A stretch of DNA of 64,000 nt from JAJRXR01 sp041402005. Lineage in GTDB: Bacteria; Planctomycetota; Phycisphaerae; Phycisphaerales; UBA1924. Position numbers and translations under genes: made by a program. Under the pieces are notes generated by a model, which saw only the letters and a program-made list of their open reading frames with translations, searched no databases and was not told the origin of the DNA. The DNA is taken from the NCBI GenBank assembly GCA_041402005.1, contig JAWKTB010000008.1, positions 124,001 through 188,000 on the forward strand, given 5' to 3'. This document shows, in pieces, positions 8,005 through 17,239 of this stretch (position 1 is its first letter; every line of letters begins with the position of its first letter).

Positions 8005-9726
8005 ATGGCCAAGTCCACAGATGTTGTCGAAGAGCCCAAGACCCAGACGCGCCCGCGCAAGAAGAGCTCTCGCAGGAAGGATTCCGGTGACGCGATGACC
8101 CCAGAGCAATCGACCGAGTCCAAGCCCGAGAGCCAGCCCAAGAGCGAGGCCCCTCCCAAGAGTTCGAGCCAGCCCTCCGCCCAGGGCTCGGGTCAGGGCC
8201 AGAGCCAGGGCTCCAACCACGGTGGCGACTCACGCCCGTCGGACGCCGACTCACGCCACTCCGACTATCAGGGCGGCAAGAACCAGCGTAACCGTCGCAA
8301 GCGCAAGAAGCGCAAGGGTCCGGGCGGCGGTGGTGGCGGTGGTGGTGGGGGCGGCGGCTACGCCCCCAGCTACGCCCACCTCCCCTCCGACGAGGAGCTC
8401 GAGCGCGAGGCCGCCGAGCTCGAGCGCATCGTCGCCGCCTCGGGTGGCAAGGTGGACGAGGCCGACGCCATCTCTCTCGCCGAACTCCAGCGGATGTCGA
8501 TCGACGACATCTTCGAGGTCGCCGAGAAGGAGGGCCTCGAGGACTTCCACCAGATCCCCAAGCAGGACCTGATCTTCAAGATCCTCAAGACCCGCGCCGC
8601 CAAGCAGGGCATCATGTTCGGCGAGGGCACCCTCGAGGTCATGCCCGACGGCTTCGGCTTCCTCCGCTCCCCCGAGCAGTCCTACCTCCCCGGCCCCGAC
8701 GACATCTACGTCAGCCCCTCGCAGATCCGGCGCTTCGGCCTCAGGCGCGGCATGACCGTCCGGGGCGCCATCCGCCCGCCCAAGGAGTCCGAACGCTACT
8801 TCGCCCTCCTCCGCGTCGAGAAGGTCAACGGGCGCGAGCCTGGCGAGATCCACGACCTCGTCAACTTCGAGGACCTCACGCCCCTCCACCCCGAGGAGCG
8901 CTTCATCCTCGAGACCAGCCCCGACTCGATCGAGATGCGCATCGTCGACCTGGTCGCGCCCCTGGGCAAGGGCCAGCGCGCCCTCATCGTCGCCCCGCCA
9001 CGCACCGGCAAGACGGTCCTCCTCCAGAAGATGACCCAGTCGATCACGACCAACTACCCCGACGTCAAGATCATCGTCCTCCTCGTGGACGAGCGTCCCG
9101 AGGAAGTGACCGACTTCAAGCGCAACACCGGTCCCACGGTCGAGGTCGTCGCTTCGACCTTCGACGAGCAGTCGCACCGTCACGTCGCGATCGCCGAGGT
9201 CGTCATCGAGAAGGCCAAGCGGATGGTCGAGTTCGGCGACGATGTGATCATCCTCCTCGACTCGATCACGCGGCTCGCGCGTGCCTACAACGCCGAGATG
9301 CCCCACTCGGGCAAGATCATGACCGGCGGTCTGGACTCGAACGCGCTGCAGCGTCCCAAGAAGTTCTTCGGCGCCGCCCGCGCCATCGAGCGGGGCGGCA
9401 GCCTCACCATCATCGGCACGGCCCTCGTGGACACCGGCTCCAAGATGGACGAGGTGATCTTCGAGGAGTTCAAGGGCACCGGCAACTCCGAGCTGCACCT
9501 CGATCGCCGCCTGGTCGAGAAGCGGATCTGGCCCGCGATCGACGTCGCCGCCTCCGGCACACGCCGCGAGGAGCTGCTCATGGACCCCAAGGAGCTCGAG
9601 CTCGTCTACCGCCTCCGCAAGGTGCTCAGCGACATGAACGTCGTCGAGGCGATGGAGCTGCTCAAGGGTCGCCTGAAGAAGGTCAAGACCAACGCCGAGT
9701 TCCTCGTGACGATGTCGATGGGTTGA
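8005..9726 (+). CDS. rho: Transcription termination factor Rho
   Basis: Hexameric RNA helicase/ATPase that ends transcription; 573 residues, against about 420 in E. coli. The extra length is N-terminal: residues 1-125 are low-complexity, rich in S, Q, K and R, ending in a basic run (about 95-104) and twelve consecutive glycines (about 107-118). The Rho_N helical domain follows (about 155-200), then the cold-shock RNA-binding domain (GTLEVMPDGFGFLR, 208-221) and the RecA-type ATPase with Walker A PPRTGKT (331-337) and VLLVDERPEEVTDF. The ATG at 8005 is preceded by GGAG at 7991; an upstream frame to 7780 is open but poor. A disordered extension of this kind is known in some actinobacterial and Bacteroides Rho proteins. 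Confidence 0.95.
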   Translation: MAKSTDVVEEPKTQTRPRKKSSRRKDSGDAMTPEQSTESKPESQPKSEAPPKSSSQPSAQGSGQGQSQGSNHGGDSRPSDADSRHSDYQGGKNQRNRRKRKKRKGPGGGGGGGGGGGGYAPSYAHLPSDEELEREAAELERIVAASGGKVDEADAISLAELQRMSIDDIFEVAEKEGLEDFHQIPKQDLIFKILKTRAAKQGIMFGEGTLEVMPDGFGFLRSPEQSYLPGPDDIYVSPSQIRRFGLRRGMTVRGAIRPPKESERYFALLRVEKVNGREPGEIHDLVNFEDLTPLHPEERFILETSPDSIEMRIVDLVAPLGKGQRALIVAPPRTGKTVLLQKMTQSITTNYPDVKIIVLLVDERPEEVTDFKRNTGPTVEVVASTFDEQSHRHVAIAEVVIEKAKRMVEFGDDVIILLDSITRLARAYNAEMPHSGKIMTGGLDSNALQRPKKFFGAARAIERGGSLTIIGTALVDTGSKMDEVIFEEFKGTGNSELHLDRRLVEKRIWPAIDVAASGTRREELLMDPKELELVYRLRKVLSDMNVVEAMELLKGRLKKVKTNAEFLVTMSMG

Positions 9727-9730
9727 GAGC

Positions 9731-9754
9731 GGCAGGTCGGCAGGTCGGCAGGTC
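9731..9754. repeat. Three tandem copies of GGCAGGTC
   Basis: Three exact 8-base units directly after the rho stop codon. A related GGCAGGTCG occurs near 37154. No function seen. Confidence 0.7.
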
Positions 9755-9797
9755 GTGCGATCGCCGGACCGATCTGGACCACTCCTGAATCACGGAG

Positions 9798-9818
9798 GCG
9801 GGGGCTTCCAGCCCCCGC
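9798..9818. terminator. Bidirectional hairpin between convergent genes
   Basis: GCGGGGGCT-TCC-AGCCCCCGC is a perfect 9-base-pair stem with a 3-base loop, placed between the rho stop and the stop of the minus-strand gene at 9824. There is no T-tract, so it may act as an RNA 3'-end stabiliser or a Rho-assisted terminator rather than a classic intrinsic one. Confidence 0.5.
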
Positions 9819-9823
9819 GCGAT

Positions 9824-10393
9824 CTACGCCCGCAGCTGCGGCCAGCGCTTACGGATGGCGGTTTGTTCACCCGCAGGTAGAGCGTCGATCCAATACGTAA
9901 GTGCCTCGATCCAGGGATCACGAAGCAAATCACTGTCTTGCAATTCTGCCTGGAAAGCCAGATAGCGTGCTACGCAGCGTCTTTGTGGGGCGGTCAGCAG
10001 TGCAAACTTCTGTTGCCTCCACTCGGTATCGAGCAAGAACAGGAACTCTGAGGCATACGCATTGCTATTGACGGTCGGGCCAAACTGCCAGAGTCCATGC
10101 TTGAGCGTGAAGCAGAGGTATGCGGGGAGATGAAAACGCACACCGATCGGATCCATGAACGAGTGCCAGATGCCACATGGGTCAAGCTCGGCGACATCCA
10201 ACGTCTTCCAGTCTGAGTAGGTATCTGAAGCTCGGGCCGCCGCACAGACATCGTCGGATTCCCAATCATCGATCGCATACGCCTCGCTGATCGACACCCC
10301 GCCCTCGCGTGAGACCCCCGCGAAGTCCCGCTCGATCTGCGCGATGAGGCTGTCGCGCCGCCGCCGGAGTTCGTCGAGGTCAGGCTGGTCCAT
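9824..10393 (-). CDS. DUF6714-like protein of unknown function
   Basis: Protein of 189 residues, soluble, with no signal peptide. The pattern IAQIERDFAGVSREGGVSIS, AYAIDDW, a WHSFMDPIGVRFHLPAYL core and the late LTAPQRRCVARYLAF resembles the DUF6714 family, which I recall as immunity-like or stress-associated small proteins without proven function. Codon use looks less GC-biased than the neighbours, with many A/T third positions, which may mean recent arrival. The start ATG has no Shine-Dalgarno site but a TAGGCT hexamer 6 bases upstream. It is a single-gene unit convergent with rho. Family name is from memory and moderately sure. Confidence 0.6.
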   Translation of the reverse strand: MDQPDLDELRRRRDSLIAQIERDFAGVSREGGVSISEAYAIDDWESDDVCAAARASDTYSDWKTLDVAELDPCGIWHSFMDPIGVRFHLPAYLCFTLKHGLWQFGPTVNSNAYASEFLFLLDTEWRQQKFALLTAPQRRCVARYLAFQAELQDSDLLRDPWIEALTYWIDALPAGEQTAIRKRWPQLRA

Positions 10394-10399
10394 CCCGCA

Positions 10400-10405
10400 A
10401 GCCTA
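10400..10405 (-). promoter_or_regulatory. Candidate -10 box for a leaderless transcript
   Basis: On the minus strand TAGGCT-N6-ATG precedes the gene starting at 10393, with no ribosome-binding site. Confidence 0.45.
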
Positions 10406-10489
10406 CCCGCCGCCCCGCCCGGACCATGAGCGGCTCCCTTGCCCATCTCCCCAACCCCTTTGCCCCTAGGCGTTTGCCCCCTCCCCGGC

Positions 10490-10495
10490 TACACT
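10490..10495 (+). promoter_or_regulatory. Candidate -10 box with a short leader
   Basis: TACACT lies 27 bases before the ATG at 10523, so the leader would be about 20 bases and would contain a purine-rich GAGAGAGA stretch. Confidence 0.3.
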
Positions 10496-10522
10496 CAGCC
10501 CCCACACCGAGAGAGACGCCGA

Positions 10523-12034
10523 ATGAACCTCAAGCCCCTGGGCCTGATCGCCCTCGCCCTGTCCACCCCCGCGCTCGCCGACGGCCTGCGCGTCGCCAGT
10601 TGGAACATCACCAACTACTCCGGCGGGCGCGTCAGCGAGTTCCAGACCGCCATCTACGCCCAGTTCGAGGGACGCTCCATGTCCCCGGACGTCATCGCCA
10701 TCCAGGAGATGATCTCCCAGGCCGGCGTCAACGCCTTCCTCTCCATCCTCAACACCGCCCCGGGCTCACCCGGTGACTGGGCCGCCGCCCCGTTCATCAA
10801 TGGCAACGACACCGACAACGCCTTCTTCTACCGCACCACGCGCGTCGACTTCCTCGGCGTGACCGTCGTCGCCCTCGGCGCCTCCCCGCCCGAGCAGCCA
10901 CGCGACACCGACCGCTACGACTTCCGCCCGATCGGGTACGACGCCGACGCCGCTACCGTCGCCTTCTACTCCTGCCACATGAAGTCCGGCAGCGCCAGCG
11001 CCGACGGGCAACGCCGCCTCCTCGAGGCCCAGCGCATCCGCGACGACGCCGAGACGCTCCCCGAGGGCTGGGCCTTCATGGTCGGCGGCGACTACAACAT
11101 CCCCTCCTCGAGTCAGGCGGCCTACGTCGAGCTCGTCGGCGTCCAGGCCAACAACGACGGTCGCTTCTACGACCCCATCGCCACCCCCGGCTCCTGGCAG
11201 AACAACGGGACATGCCGCTTCGTGCACACCCAGGACCCCACAGGCGCCGGCGGCATGGACGACCGCTACGACCAGATCCTCGTCTCCGCGAACCTCGGCG
11301 ACGGCGAGGGCCTCGACTATCTCGGCGCCTTCGGCGTCCCCTACTCCAACACCACCTGGAACGACCCCAACCACTCCTACCGCTCTTGGGGCAACGACGG
11401 CACCTCCTTCAACCTCGGCCTCACCGTCAACGGCAACACCATGGTCGGCCCCGACATCGCCCTCGCCCTCGTCCTCTCCACCGGCGGCCAGGGCGGGCAC
11501 CTGCCCGTCTTCCTCGACCTCGTCGTCCCGCCACGAGCCCAGGCGACCGCCTCGCTCGACTTCGGCGCCGTCCCCGTCGGCGCAACGGTCTCGCTCCCGA
11601 TCACGGTCGCCAACGCGGGCGACGTCGGCGCGTGGGGAGTCACCGGCATCGATGACCTGGACTACCAGCTCATCGCCTCGCCCGCCATCGACGCCCCCGT
11701 CGGCGCCTTCGCGCTCGACGCGGGTCAGTCCGCCGAGCACACGATCAGCGTGACATCCGCCACCCCCGGCCTCGTCGAGGGGGTCGTGATCGTCAGCTCT
11801 GATGACCCGGTCAACCCCGAGATCGAGATCCCGGTCACCGCGTTCTTCACCTCGGGCTGCTCGGTCGCGGATCTCGCCGAGCCGTTCGGCGCCCTGGACT
11901 TCTCCGACGTCGTCGCCTTCCTGACGGCCTTCGCGGCCATGCAGCCCGCCGCAGATCTCGCGGCGCCCCTCGGCGTCTACGACTTCTCCGACGTGGTCGC
12001 CTTCCTGACCGCATTCGCGGGCGGCTGCCCCTAG
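10523..12034 (+). CDS. Secreted endonuclease/exonuclease/phosphatase-fold protein with dockerin tail
   Basis: Protein of 503 residues. A signal peptide (MNLKPLGLIALALSTPALA) is followed by an EEP domain, residues ~22-340: RVASWNITNYSG, the acidic IQEM, the CHMKSGS strand, VGGDYNIPSSS (the GDxN motif), DDRYDQILVS and the closing His in GGHLPVFLDL. All key metal/catalytic positions appear present, so it may be an active extracellular nuclease or phosphodiesterase. Residues ~345-450 are an Ig-like 'choice-of-anchor D' domain (DFGAVPVGATVSLPITVAN). Two GC-type dockerin repeats end the protein (LDFSDVVAFLTAF and YDFSDVVAFLTAFAGGCP). ATG 10523 is set by the signal peptide. Substrate not determined. 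Confidence 0.88.
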   Translation: MNLKPLGLIALALSTPALADGLRVASWNITNYSGGRVSEFQTAIYAQFEGRSMSPDVIAIQEMISQAGVNAFLSILNTAPGSPGDWAAAPFINGNDTDNAFFYRTTRVDFLGVTVVALGASPPEQPRDTDRYDFRPIGYDADAATVAFYSCHMKSGSASADGQRRLLEAQRIRDDAETLPEGWAFMVGGDYNIPSSSQAAYVELVGVQANNDGRFYDPIATPGSWQNNGTCRFVHTQDPTGAGGMDDRYDQILVSANLGDGEGLDYLGAFGVPYSNTTWNDPNHSYRSWGNDGTSFNLGLTVNGNTMVGPDIALALVLSTGGQGGHLPVFLDLVVPPRAQATASLDFGAVPVGATVSLPITVANAGDVGAWGVTGIDDLDYQLIASPAIDAPVGAFALDAGQSAEHTISVTSATPGLVEGVVIVSSDDPVNPEIEIPVTAFFTSGCSVADLAEPFGALDFSDVVAFLTAFAAMQPAADLAAPLGVYDFSDVVAFLTAFAGGCP

Positions 12035-12110
12035 CCCCCGCCCGGGTCCGAGAACCCGCTACCCTTGCCCGTGCGATCCCTTCCGGGCCGCGAACATCAA
12101 GGGGACCCAC

Positions 12111-12437
12111 GTGCGTATCCGACGATCAGGAAGCCTGTCCCTCCTGGCCTTGGTGGCCATCCCCTGGGGGGCGGCGTTGGTCATCGGCGGGCTGTGGATC
12201 CTCGAGGTCGGCGGGCCATGGCTCGGTTTGTCGCCGGCGCAACGCGGGGCGGGTGGCGTGGCGGGCCTGGCCGCCGGTTCACTCGTCTTCACGTACTGTC
12301 TGGCCGACCGTCTCTTCCCACTCGCCTCCAGGCGGGTGGTCTGGGCCGCGGAGATCTTCACGTGCAGCAGCCTGCTCATCGGACTCGGCGTGCTGGTCGC
12401 CTGCTGGGCCTTGGGCTCGCCGCCGCCGTTGCCCTGA
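12111..12437 (+). CDS. Small membrane protein, function unknown
   Basis: Protein of 108 residues with GTG start and AAGGGGA just upstream. Three or four hydrophobic segments are visible: SLLALVAIPWGAALVIGGLWI (about 8-29), GGVAGLAAGSLVFTYCLA (48-65) and TCSSLLIGLGVLVACWAL (84-101), joined by short basic loops. I do not recognise a family. Its 3' end overlaps the next gene by 76 bases, and the next gene's GGAG site lies inside it, so translation of the two is probably linked. It may be a small partner of the exported 862-residue protein, but only position suggests this. Confidence 0.65.
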   Translation: MRIRRSGSLSLLALVAIPWGAALVIGGLWILEVGGPWLGLSPAQRGAGGVAGLAAGSLVFTYCLADRLFPLASRRVVWAAEIFTCSSLLIGLGVLVACWALGSPPPLP

Positions 12438-14950
12438 TCGTCCCCCGCCCGGCCCTTGCCGGCGCGCCCCCACAGGTCTCCGACGACGACCCGCGCGCCC
12501 CCCAGGTCTCCGCGCTCATCACCCAGCTCACGCTCCTCGATCTGGGCATGCAGACCCAGCCCGAGCCGCGCGACTACGAGCTGGCCTACCAGATGCTCGA
12601 GTACGCCTCGGCCCTCGACCCGACCAACCTCGAGCTGCGCCACCAGATGGTCGCCGCCGCCTGGGGCACGACCAACCAGGATCGCCTGACGGAGGCGACC
12701 CGGCGCGTCCTCGAACTCGACCCGAAGGACACCGTCGCCCAGCTCCGCCTGATCACGTCGATGATTGCACGCCAGCAGACGGTGGAGGAGCGGCTCACCG
12801 CCTACGACCGCTTCCTCGGGCGCGAAGGGGAGAACCTCGATCCGTCCGTCCGCTCGCGCCTGGCGCTCGATGCGGCGTTGCTCGCCCGCGAGCTGGGCGA
12901 CGAGGACGGTTTCGTCCGCCGCCTCTCCCTCTCGACGACGCTTGACATGACCAACAAGGAGGCGGCGACGATGGCCGCCGCCTTCCACGCCGAGCGCCGC
13001 CAAGTCCCCCACGAGCAGCTCGAGATGCTCGTGAACCTGCTGTACGCCGACCCGATCGATCCGAACGTGCATGACACCATCGCCCGCGCGCTCGCCGAGC
13101 AGGGCGCCTATCTCCAGGCGAAGCGCTTCGCGAACGACGCGAGCATCATCCGCCGTCGTTCGGGGGGCGGAAGCCTCGAACTCGCCGAGCGCGACCTGAT
13201 GTACATCTGGCACACCGACGGCCCCCAGGCGGTGGTGGACGCCCTGAACAAGCAGCTCGCCATCCAACGCTCCCAGGCCGCGGTCAACCTCGCGATCGCC
13301 AAGGCGGCCAAGCTGCCCGCCCTCGACCTCAAGCCGCCGGAGGAGATCCGCCTCGACCCAACGTTCGATCGCCTCCGCATCCTCGCCGCTGAGGTCATCG
13401 GCGACACACAGACTCGCGACGCCGCCATCGCCGACATGAGCGCCGGCGCCGAGGTCACCGTCCGACGCCTCGTCGCCTCCGTCGGCTCCACCGACAAGGA
13501 CGCGAAGATCCGGGCCATCCAGGAGATGGCGAACCTCTTCAACGCCATCCACTTCGTGCGCGCGCTGATCGGGTACAAGCCCGAAGAGAGCGCCGGCGCC
13601 TTCCAGAACTTCGCCAGCATCGCCCCCGAGATCCGCATCGCGATCTCCAACCTCGTCCCCTGGATCTCCCTCCGCCTCGACCGCATCGACATGGCCGAGG
13701 ACCAGGCCAGCCTCGTCCGTCCCCCTGACGCCCATGCCCTGCTCCAGGCCGAGATCGCGATGGCGAAGGGCGACAAGGAGGAGGCCAAGCGCCTCTACCT
13801 TGAGGTCGTCCGCGCCGCGCCGATTACGCCCATCGGGTGTTGGGCGCACTCGAAGCTCGACCAGCTCGGCGCCGCCTCCGAGCTGCTCACCCCCGACGGA
13901 CGCCGGATGGCGACTTTCGCCGATTCGGTCGACCCGCTCATCGACCGCGTCTGCCGCGACACACTCGACTTCGAGGCCTTGCGGGTCGAAGCCGTCAAGA
14001 CGACCATCGGCGCCACCGAGCGGGCGACGATCCACGTCCGACTCCAGAACGTCGCCCCGATCCCGCTCGCCCTCGGCTCCGGGCGCCCCATCTCGTCGCG
14101 ACTGCTCGTGCAGCCGAAGCTCGACACGGAGACGGGCGATTTCCAGGGCGAGCCGCAGCCGCTCGTTCTCGACCTCGACCGACGCCTCCGCCTCATGCCC
14201 CTCGAGGTCCTCGAGGCGACCATCCCCGCCGACTCTCCATTCACCCAGTGGCTCCTCGACGTCAACGCCGGCGCCACGATGCGAGAGCGTTGGCGCGTGC
14301 TCCAGGGCTTCCGTGCCGTCGGCGAGCAGGGCTCGATGCTCCCCGGGGCGCTCTGCCTCAGCGCCGAGACGCGCGACTCGGTCGTGCGCCTCGCGCTCCC
14401 GACCGCGGACCTCCCCCCCAGCGAGCTCGCCCGACGCCTGCGCGATGACCCGCGCGACACGCTCGCCTCCACGCTCTACGGCATCCGTGCCCTCCTCCTC
14501 TCCGAGGACCCCGCCAAATCGGAGTCCGCCGAGCTCGAGGATCTCGTCGAGGCGATCATCGAACGCTATGACCGGAGCGACCTCCTCGACCGCTCGCTCA
14601 TGCTCTTGGTCGTCCCGCACGCGCGCCTGAACAAGGCCGTCGTCCCCTTCGAGAGCGCCGTCCGTAAGTCGCTTTCCGATCGCATGCAGGCGGGAGATCC
14701 TGTGACGGAGCTCGAGGTCTCCCTGATCCTCTTCACCCGCGCCGTCGGCACGGAGGATCCGCTGCTCACGTACCTCGTTTCCAGCTCCAGCCCACGCGTC
14801 TCCTCGATCGCGTCCCTGCTGATCGAGCGTTATGCCGCCAAGGGCTTCGGCTACGCGAACGTCGGCCCCGACCTCAACACAATCGCCGGCCCGACCATCG
14901 GCATGCTCCGCCGACGTATCGACGAGGTCCAACGCGGCAAGCAGCCATGA
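12362..14950 (+). CDS. Large exported helical-repeat (TPR-like) protein
   Basis: Protein of 862 residues. The frame is open from 12065, but the GTG at 12362 is the likely start: GGAG lies at 12350-12353 and the product then begins with a clean signal peptide (n-region with RTRR, core LLGLGLAAAVALIV, cut after RPALA). Residues ~40-450 are alpha-helical with TPR character (ALDPTNLELRHQMVAAAWG, VLELDPKDTVAQLRL), and another TPR-like pair lies near LLQAEIAMAKGDKEEAKRLY. The second half is mixed and ends with a further helical block. It probably is a periplasmic scaffold; no enzymatic motif is seen. Its stop overlaps the next start by ATGA, coupling it to the flippase-like protein. Confidence 0.75.
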   Translation: MQQPAHRTRRAGRLLGLGLAAAVALIVPRPALAGAPPQVSDDDPRAPQVSALITQLTLLDLGMQTQPEPRDYELAYQMLEYASALDPTNLELRHQMVAAAWGTTNQDRLTEATRRVLELDPKDTVAQLRLITSMIARQQTVEERLTAYDRFLGREGENLDPSVRSRLALDAALLARELGDEDGFVRRLSLSTTLDMTNKEAATMAAAFHAERRQVPHEQLEMLVNLLYADPIDPNVHDTIARALAEQGAYLQAKRFANDASIIRRRSGGGSLELAERDLMYIWHTDGPQAVVDALNKQLAIQRSQAAVNLAIAKAAKLPALDLKPPEEIRLDPTFDRLRILAAEVIGDTQTRDAAIADMSAGAEVTVRRLVASVGSTDKDAKIRAIQEMANLFNAIHFVRALIGYKPEESAGAFQNFASIAPEIRIAISNLVPWISLRLDRIDMAEDQASLVRPPDAHALLQAEIAMAKGDKEEAKRLYLEVVRAAPITPIGCWAHSKLDQLGAASELLTPDGRRMATFADSVDPLIDRVCRDTLDFEALRVEAVKTTIGATERATIHVRLQNVAPIPLALGSGRPISSRLLVQPKLDTETGDFQGEPQPLVLDLDRRLRLMPLEVLEATIPADSPFTQWLLDVNAGATMRERWRVLQGFRAVGEQGSMLPGALCLSAETRDSVVRLALPTADLPPSELARRLRDDPRDTLASTLYGIRALLLSEDPAKSESAELEDLVEAIIERYDRSDLLDRSLMLLVVPHARLNKAVVPFESAVRKSLSDRMQAGDPVTELEVSLILFTRAVGTEDPLLTYLVSSSSPRVSSIASLLIERYAAKGFGYANVGPDLNTIAGPTIGMLRRRIDEVQRGKQP

Positions 14951-15891
14951 CGCCCAGCTCCCCCGAGCCGGACGAGACCGCCACCGCCGCCGGACCCAGA
15001 CCAATTCTCAAACGCGTCCTCGGCTTCGTGGTCTCCGTTTCGCTCTTCGCGCTCGCCCTCGCCGCGGTCGGCATCCGACGCGACGATCTGGCCCAGGCCG
15101 CGACGCACGCCTCGCACGCCCCCGCCTGGCTGGTCGTCACCCTCGCGATCCTCCCCGCGCTCAACCTCGTCCTGATCGGGACCTCGCTGTGGTTCATCAT
15201 GGCCCGCTACGGGCGCGTCGGGCTCGTCGAGATGAACCAGCTCATCTTCACCGCCTGGCTCCTCAACTTCCTCCCCATGAAGCCGGGCCTCATGGGACGC
15301 GTCGCCTACCACAAGCGATTCAACCACATCCGCGTCCGCGACTCGGCCCGCGCCCTCGTCGAGAGCATGGCCTTGTCGGCAATCTCGATCGGCGTGCTCC
15401 TGATCGTCGCCCTCGCCGTTCGGGGCGCCGTCGGCACGCTGCCTGTCCTGCTCGCGACGTGCGCTCCGGCGCTCGCGCTCGTCCTCGCCGCCGGCGTCGC
15501 CTCGTCGCGCTGGGTTCCCGTCGCACGCCTCCTCGCCGCGATGGCCCTGCGCTATCTCGACATCCTCGTCTGGGTCGCTCGCTACGCCCTGATCTTCCAG
15601 CTCATCGGCGCCGACCTCACCCTCGCCGACGTCGTCCTCGTCACCACCGCCAGCCAGCTTGCCCAGCTCGTCCCCTTCGCGGGCAACGGGCTGGGCATCC
15701 GCGAGTGGGCCGTCGGCGTCGTCGGCAAGGCCTCGGGCCTGTCGATGCCCGTCGCGCTCTCGGCCGACCTGGTCAACCGCGCCTCCGAGTTGGTCCTCGC
15801 CGTCCCCCTCGGTTTCGGCGCGCTCTGGGCGGTCACCCGGCGCGTCCGCCAGCTGCGCCGCCGTTCCGAACCCAGCCCCGCGACCGCCTGA
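14947..15891 (+). CDS. Flippase-like (UPF0104/LPG synthase TM-type) membrane protein
   Basis: Protein of 314 residues with about eight transmembrane segments and the family's features: an early pair of helices (ILKRVLGFVVSVSLFALALA and APAWLVVTLAILPALNLVLI), a FLPMKPGLMGRVAYHKR loop and a late PFAGNGLGIREWAVG loop followed by ADLVNRASELVLAVPL. These match the AglD/MprF N-terminal flippase-like domain, thought to move lipid-linked substrates across the inner membrane. No catalytic MprF C-terminal domain is present. It is coupled (ATGA) to the exported TPR-like protein, so both may serve one envelope process. Substrate unknown. Confidence 0.8.
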   Translation: MTPSSPEPDETATAAGPRPILKRVLGFVVSVSLFALALAAVGIRRDDLAQAATHASHAPAWLVVTLAILPALNLVLIGTSLWFIMARYGRVGLVEMNQLIFTAWLLNFLPMKPGLMGRVAYHKRFNHIRVRDSARALVESMALSAISIGVLLIVALAVRGAVGTLPVLLATCAPALALVLAAGVASSRWVPVARLLAAMALRYLDILVWVARYALIFQLIGADLTLADVVLVTTASQLAQLVPFAGNGLGIREWAVGVVGKASGLSMPVALSADLVNRASELVLAVPLGFGALWAVTRRVRQLRRRSEPSPATA

Positions 15892-15942
15892 ACTTCCCGT
15901 TTCGCTTGCCGCGACCCGCGATCTGTCCGATGCTTCGGTTCG

Positions 15943-15948
15943 TATAGT
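15943..15948 (+). promoter_or_regulatory. Candidate -10 box before the DUF444 gene
   Basis: TATAGT lies 22 bases before the ATG at 15971, leaving a leader of about 16 bases that carries AAGGA at 15959-15963. Confidence 0.35.
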
Positions 15949-15970
15949 GTTGGGAGGCAAGGACCGCCCC

Positions 15971-17086
<1,116 letters not shown>

Positions 17087-17087
17087 C

Positions 17088-17131
17088 TCCTCCCTCTCCC
17101 CCCTGGGGAGAGGGCCGGGGTGAGGGGCTCC
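17088..17131. repeat. Dispersed hairpin repeat, copy 1
   Basis: A CCCTCTCCCC arm (17092-17101) and a GGGGAGAGGG arm (17105-17114) form a perfect 10-base-pair stem with a 3-base loop, followed by GCCGGGGTGAGGGGCTC. Nearly the same unit occurs after sdhA (57521) and sdhB (58491). Each copy lies 1-20 bases after a stop codon, so it may mark or stabilise transcript ends. Confidence 0.85.
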
Positions 17132-17187
17132 GTACTCTCATCCATCTCCCTTCCCTCACAGCCTTGCGTCTTCACTCAGAAAAACCA

Positions 17188-17239
17188 AACCATCTGGTTG
17201 ACCATCTGGCTCCGGGGCCATATATTCAACCATATGGTT
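17188..17239 (+). promoter_or_regulatory. ArsR promoter with three operator repeats
   Basis: Three 12-base units share the form RACCATNTGGYT: AACCATCTGGTT (17188-17199), GACCATCTGGCT (17200-17211) and the perfect palindrome AACCATATGGTT (17228-17239). A good promoter is interlaced: -35 TTGACC at 17198-17203, 17 bases, -10 TATATT at 17221-17226, then 7 bases to the ATG at 17234. The first two units cover the -35 box and the third covers the expected transcription start and the start codon. This fits tight self-repression by the ArsR protein, probably on a leaderless message. Confidence 0.75.

Noticed and set aside
9731..9754. Tandem GGCAGGTC units as a CRISPR or attachment site
   Set aside because: Only three 8-base copies without spacers, and no integrase or cas gene nearby.
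17120..17233. Upstream extension of the ArsR reading frame
   Set aside because: It would translate a hairpin repeat, the promoter and two operator repeats. The ATG at 17234 gives the normal start of the family.
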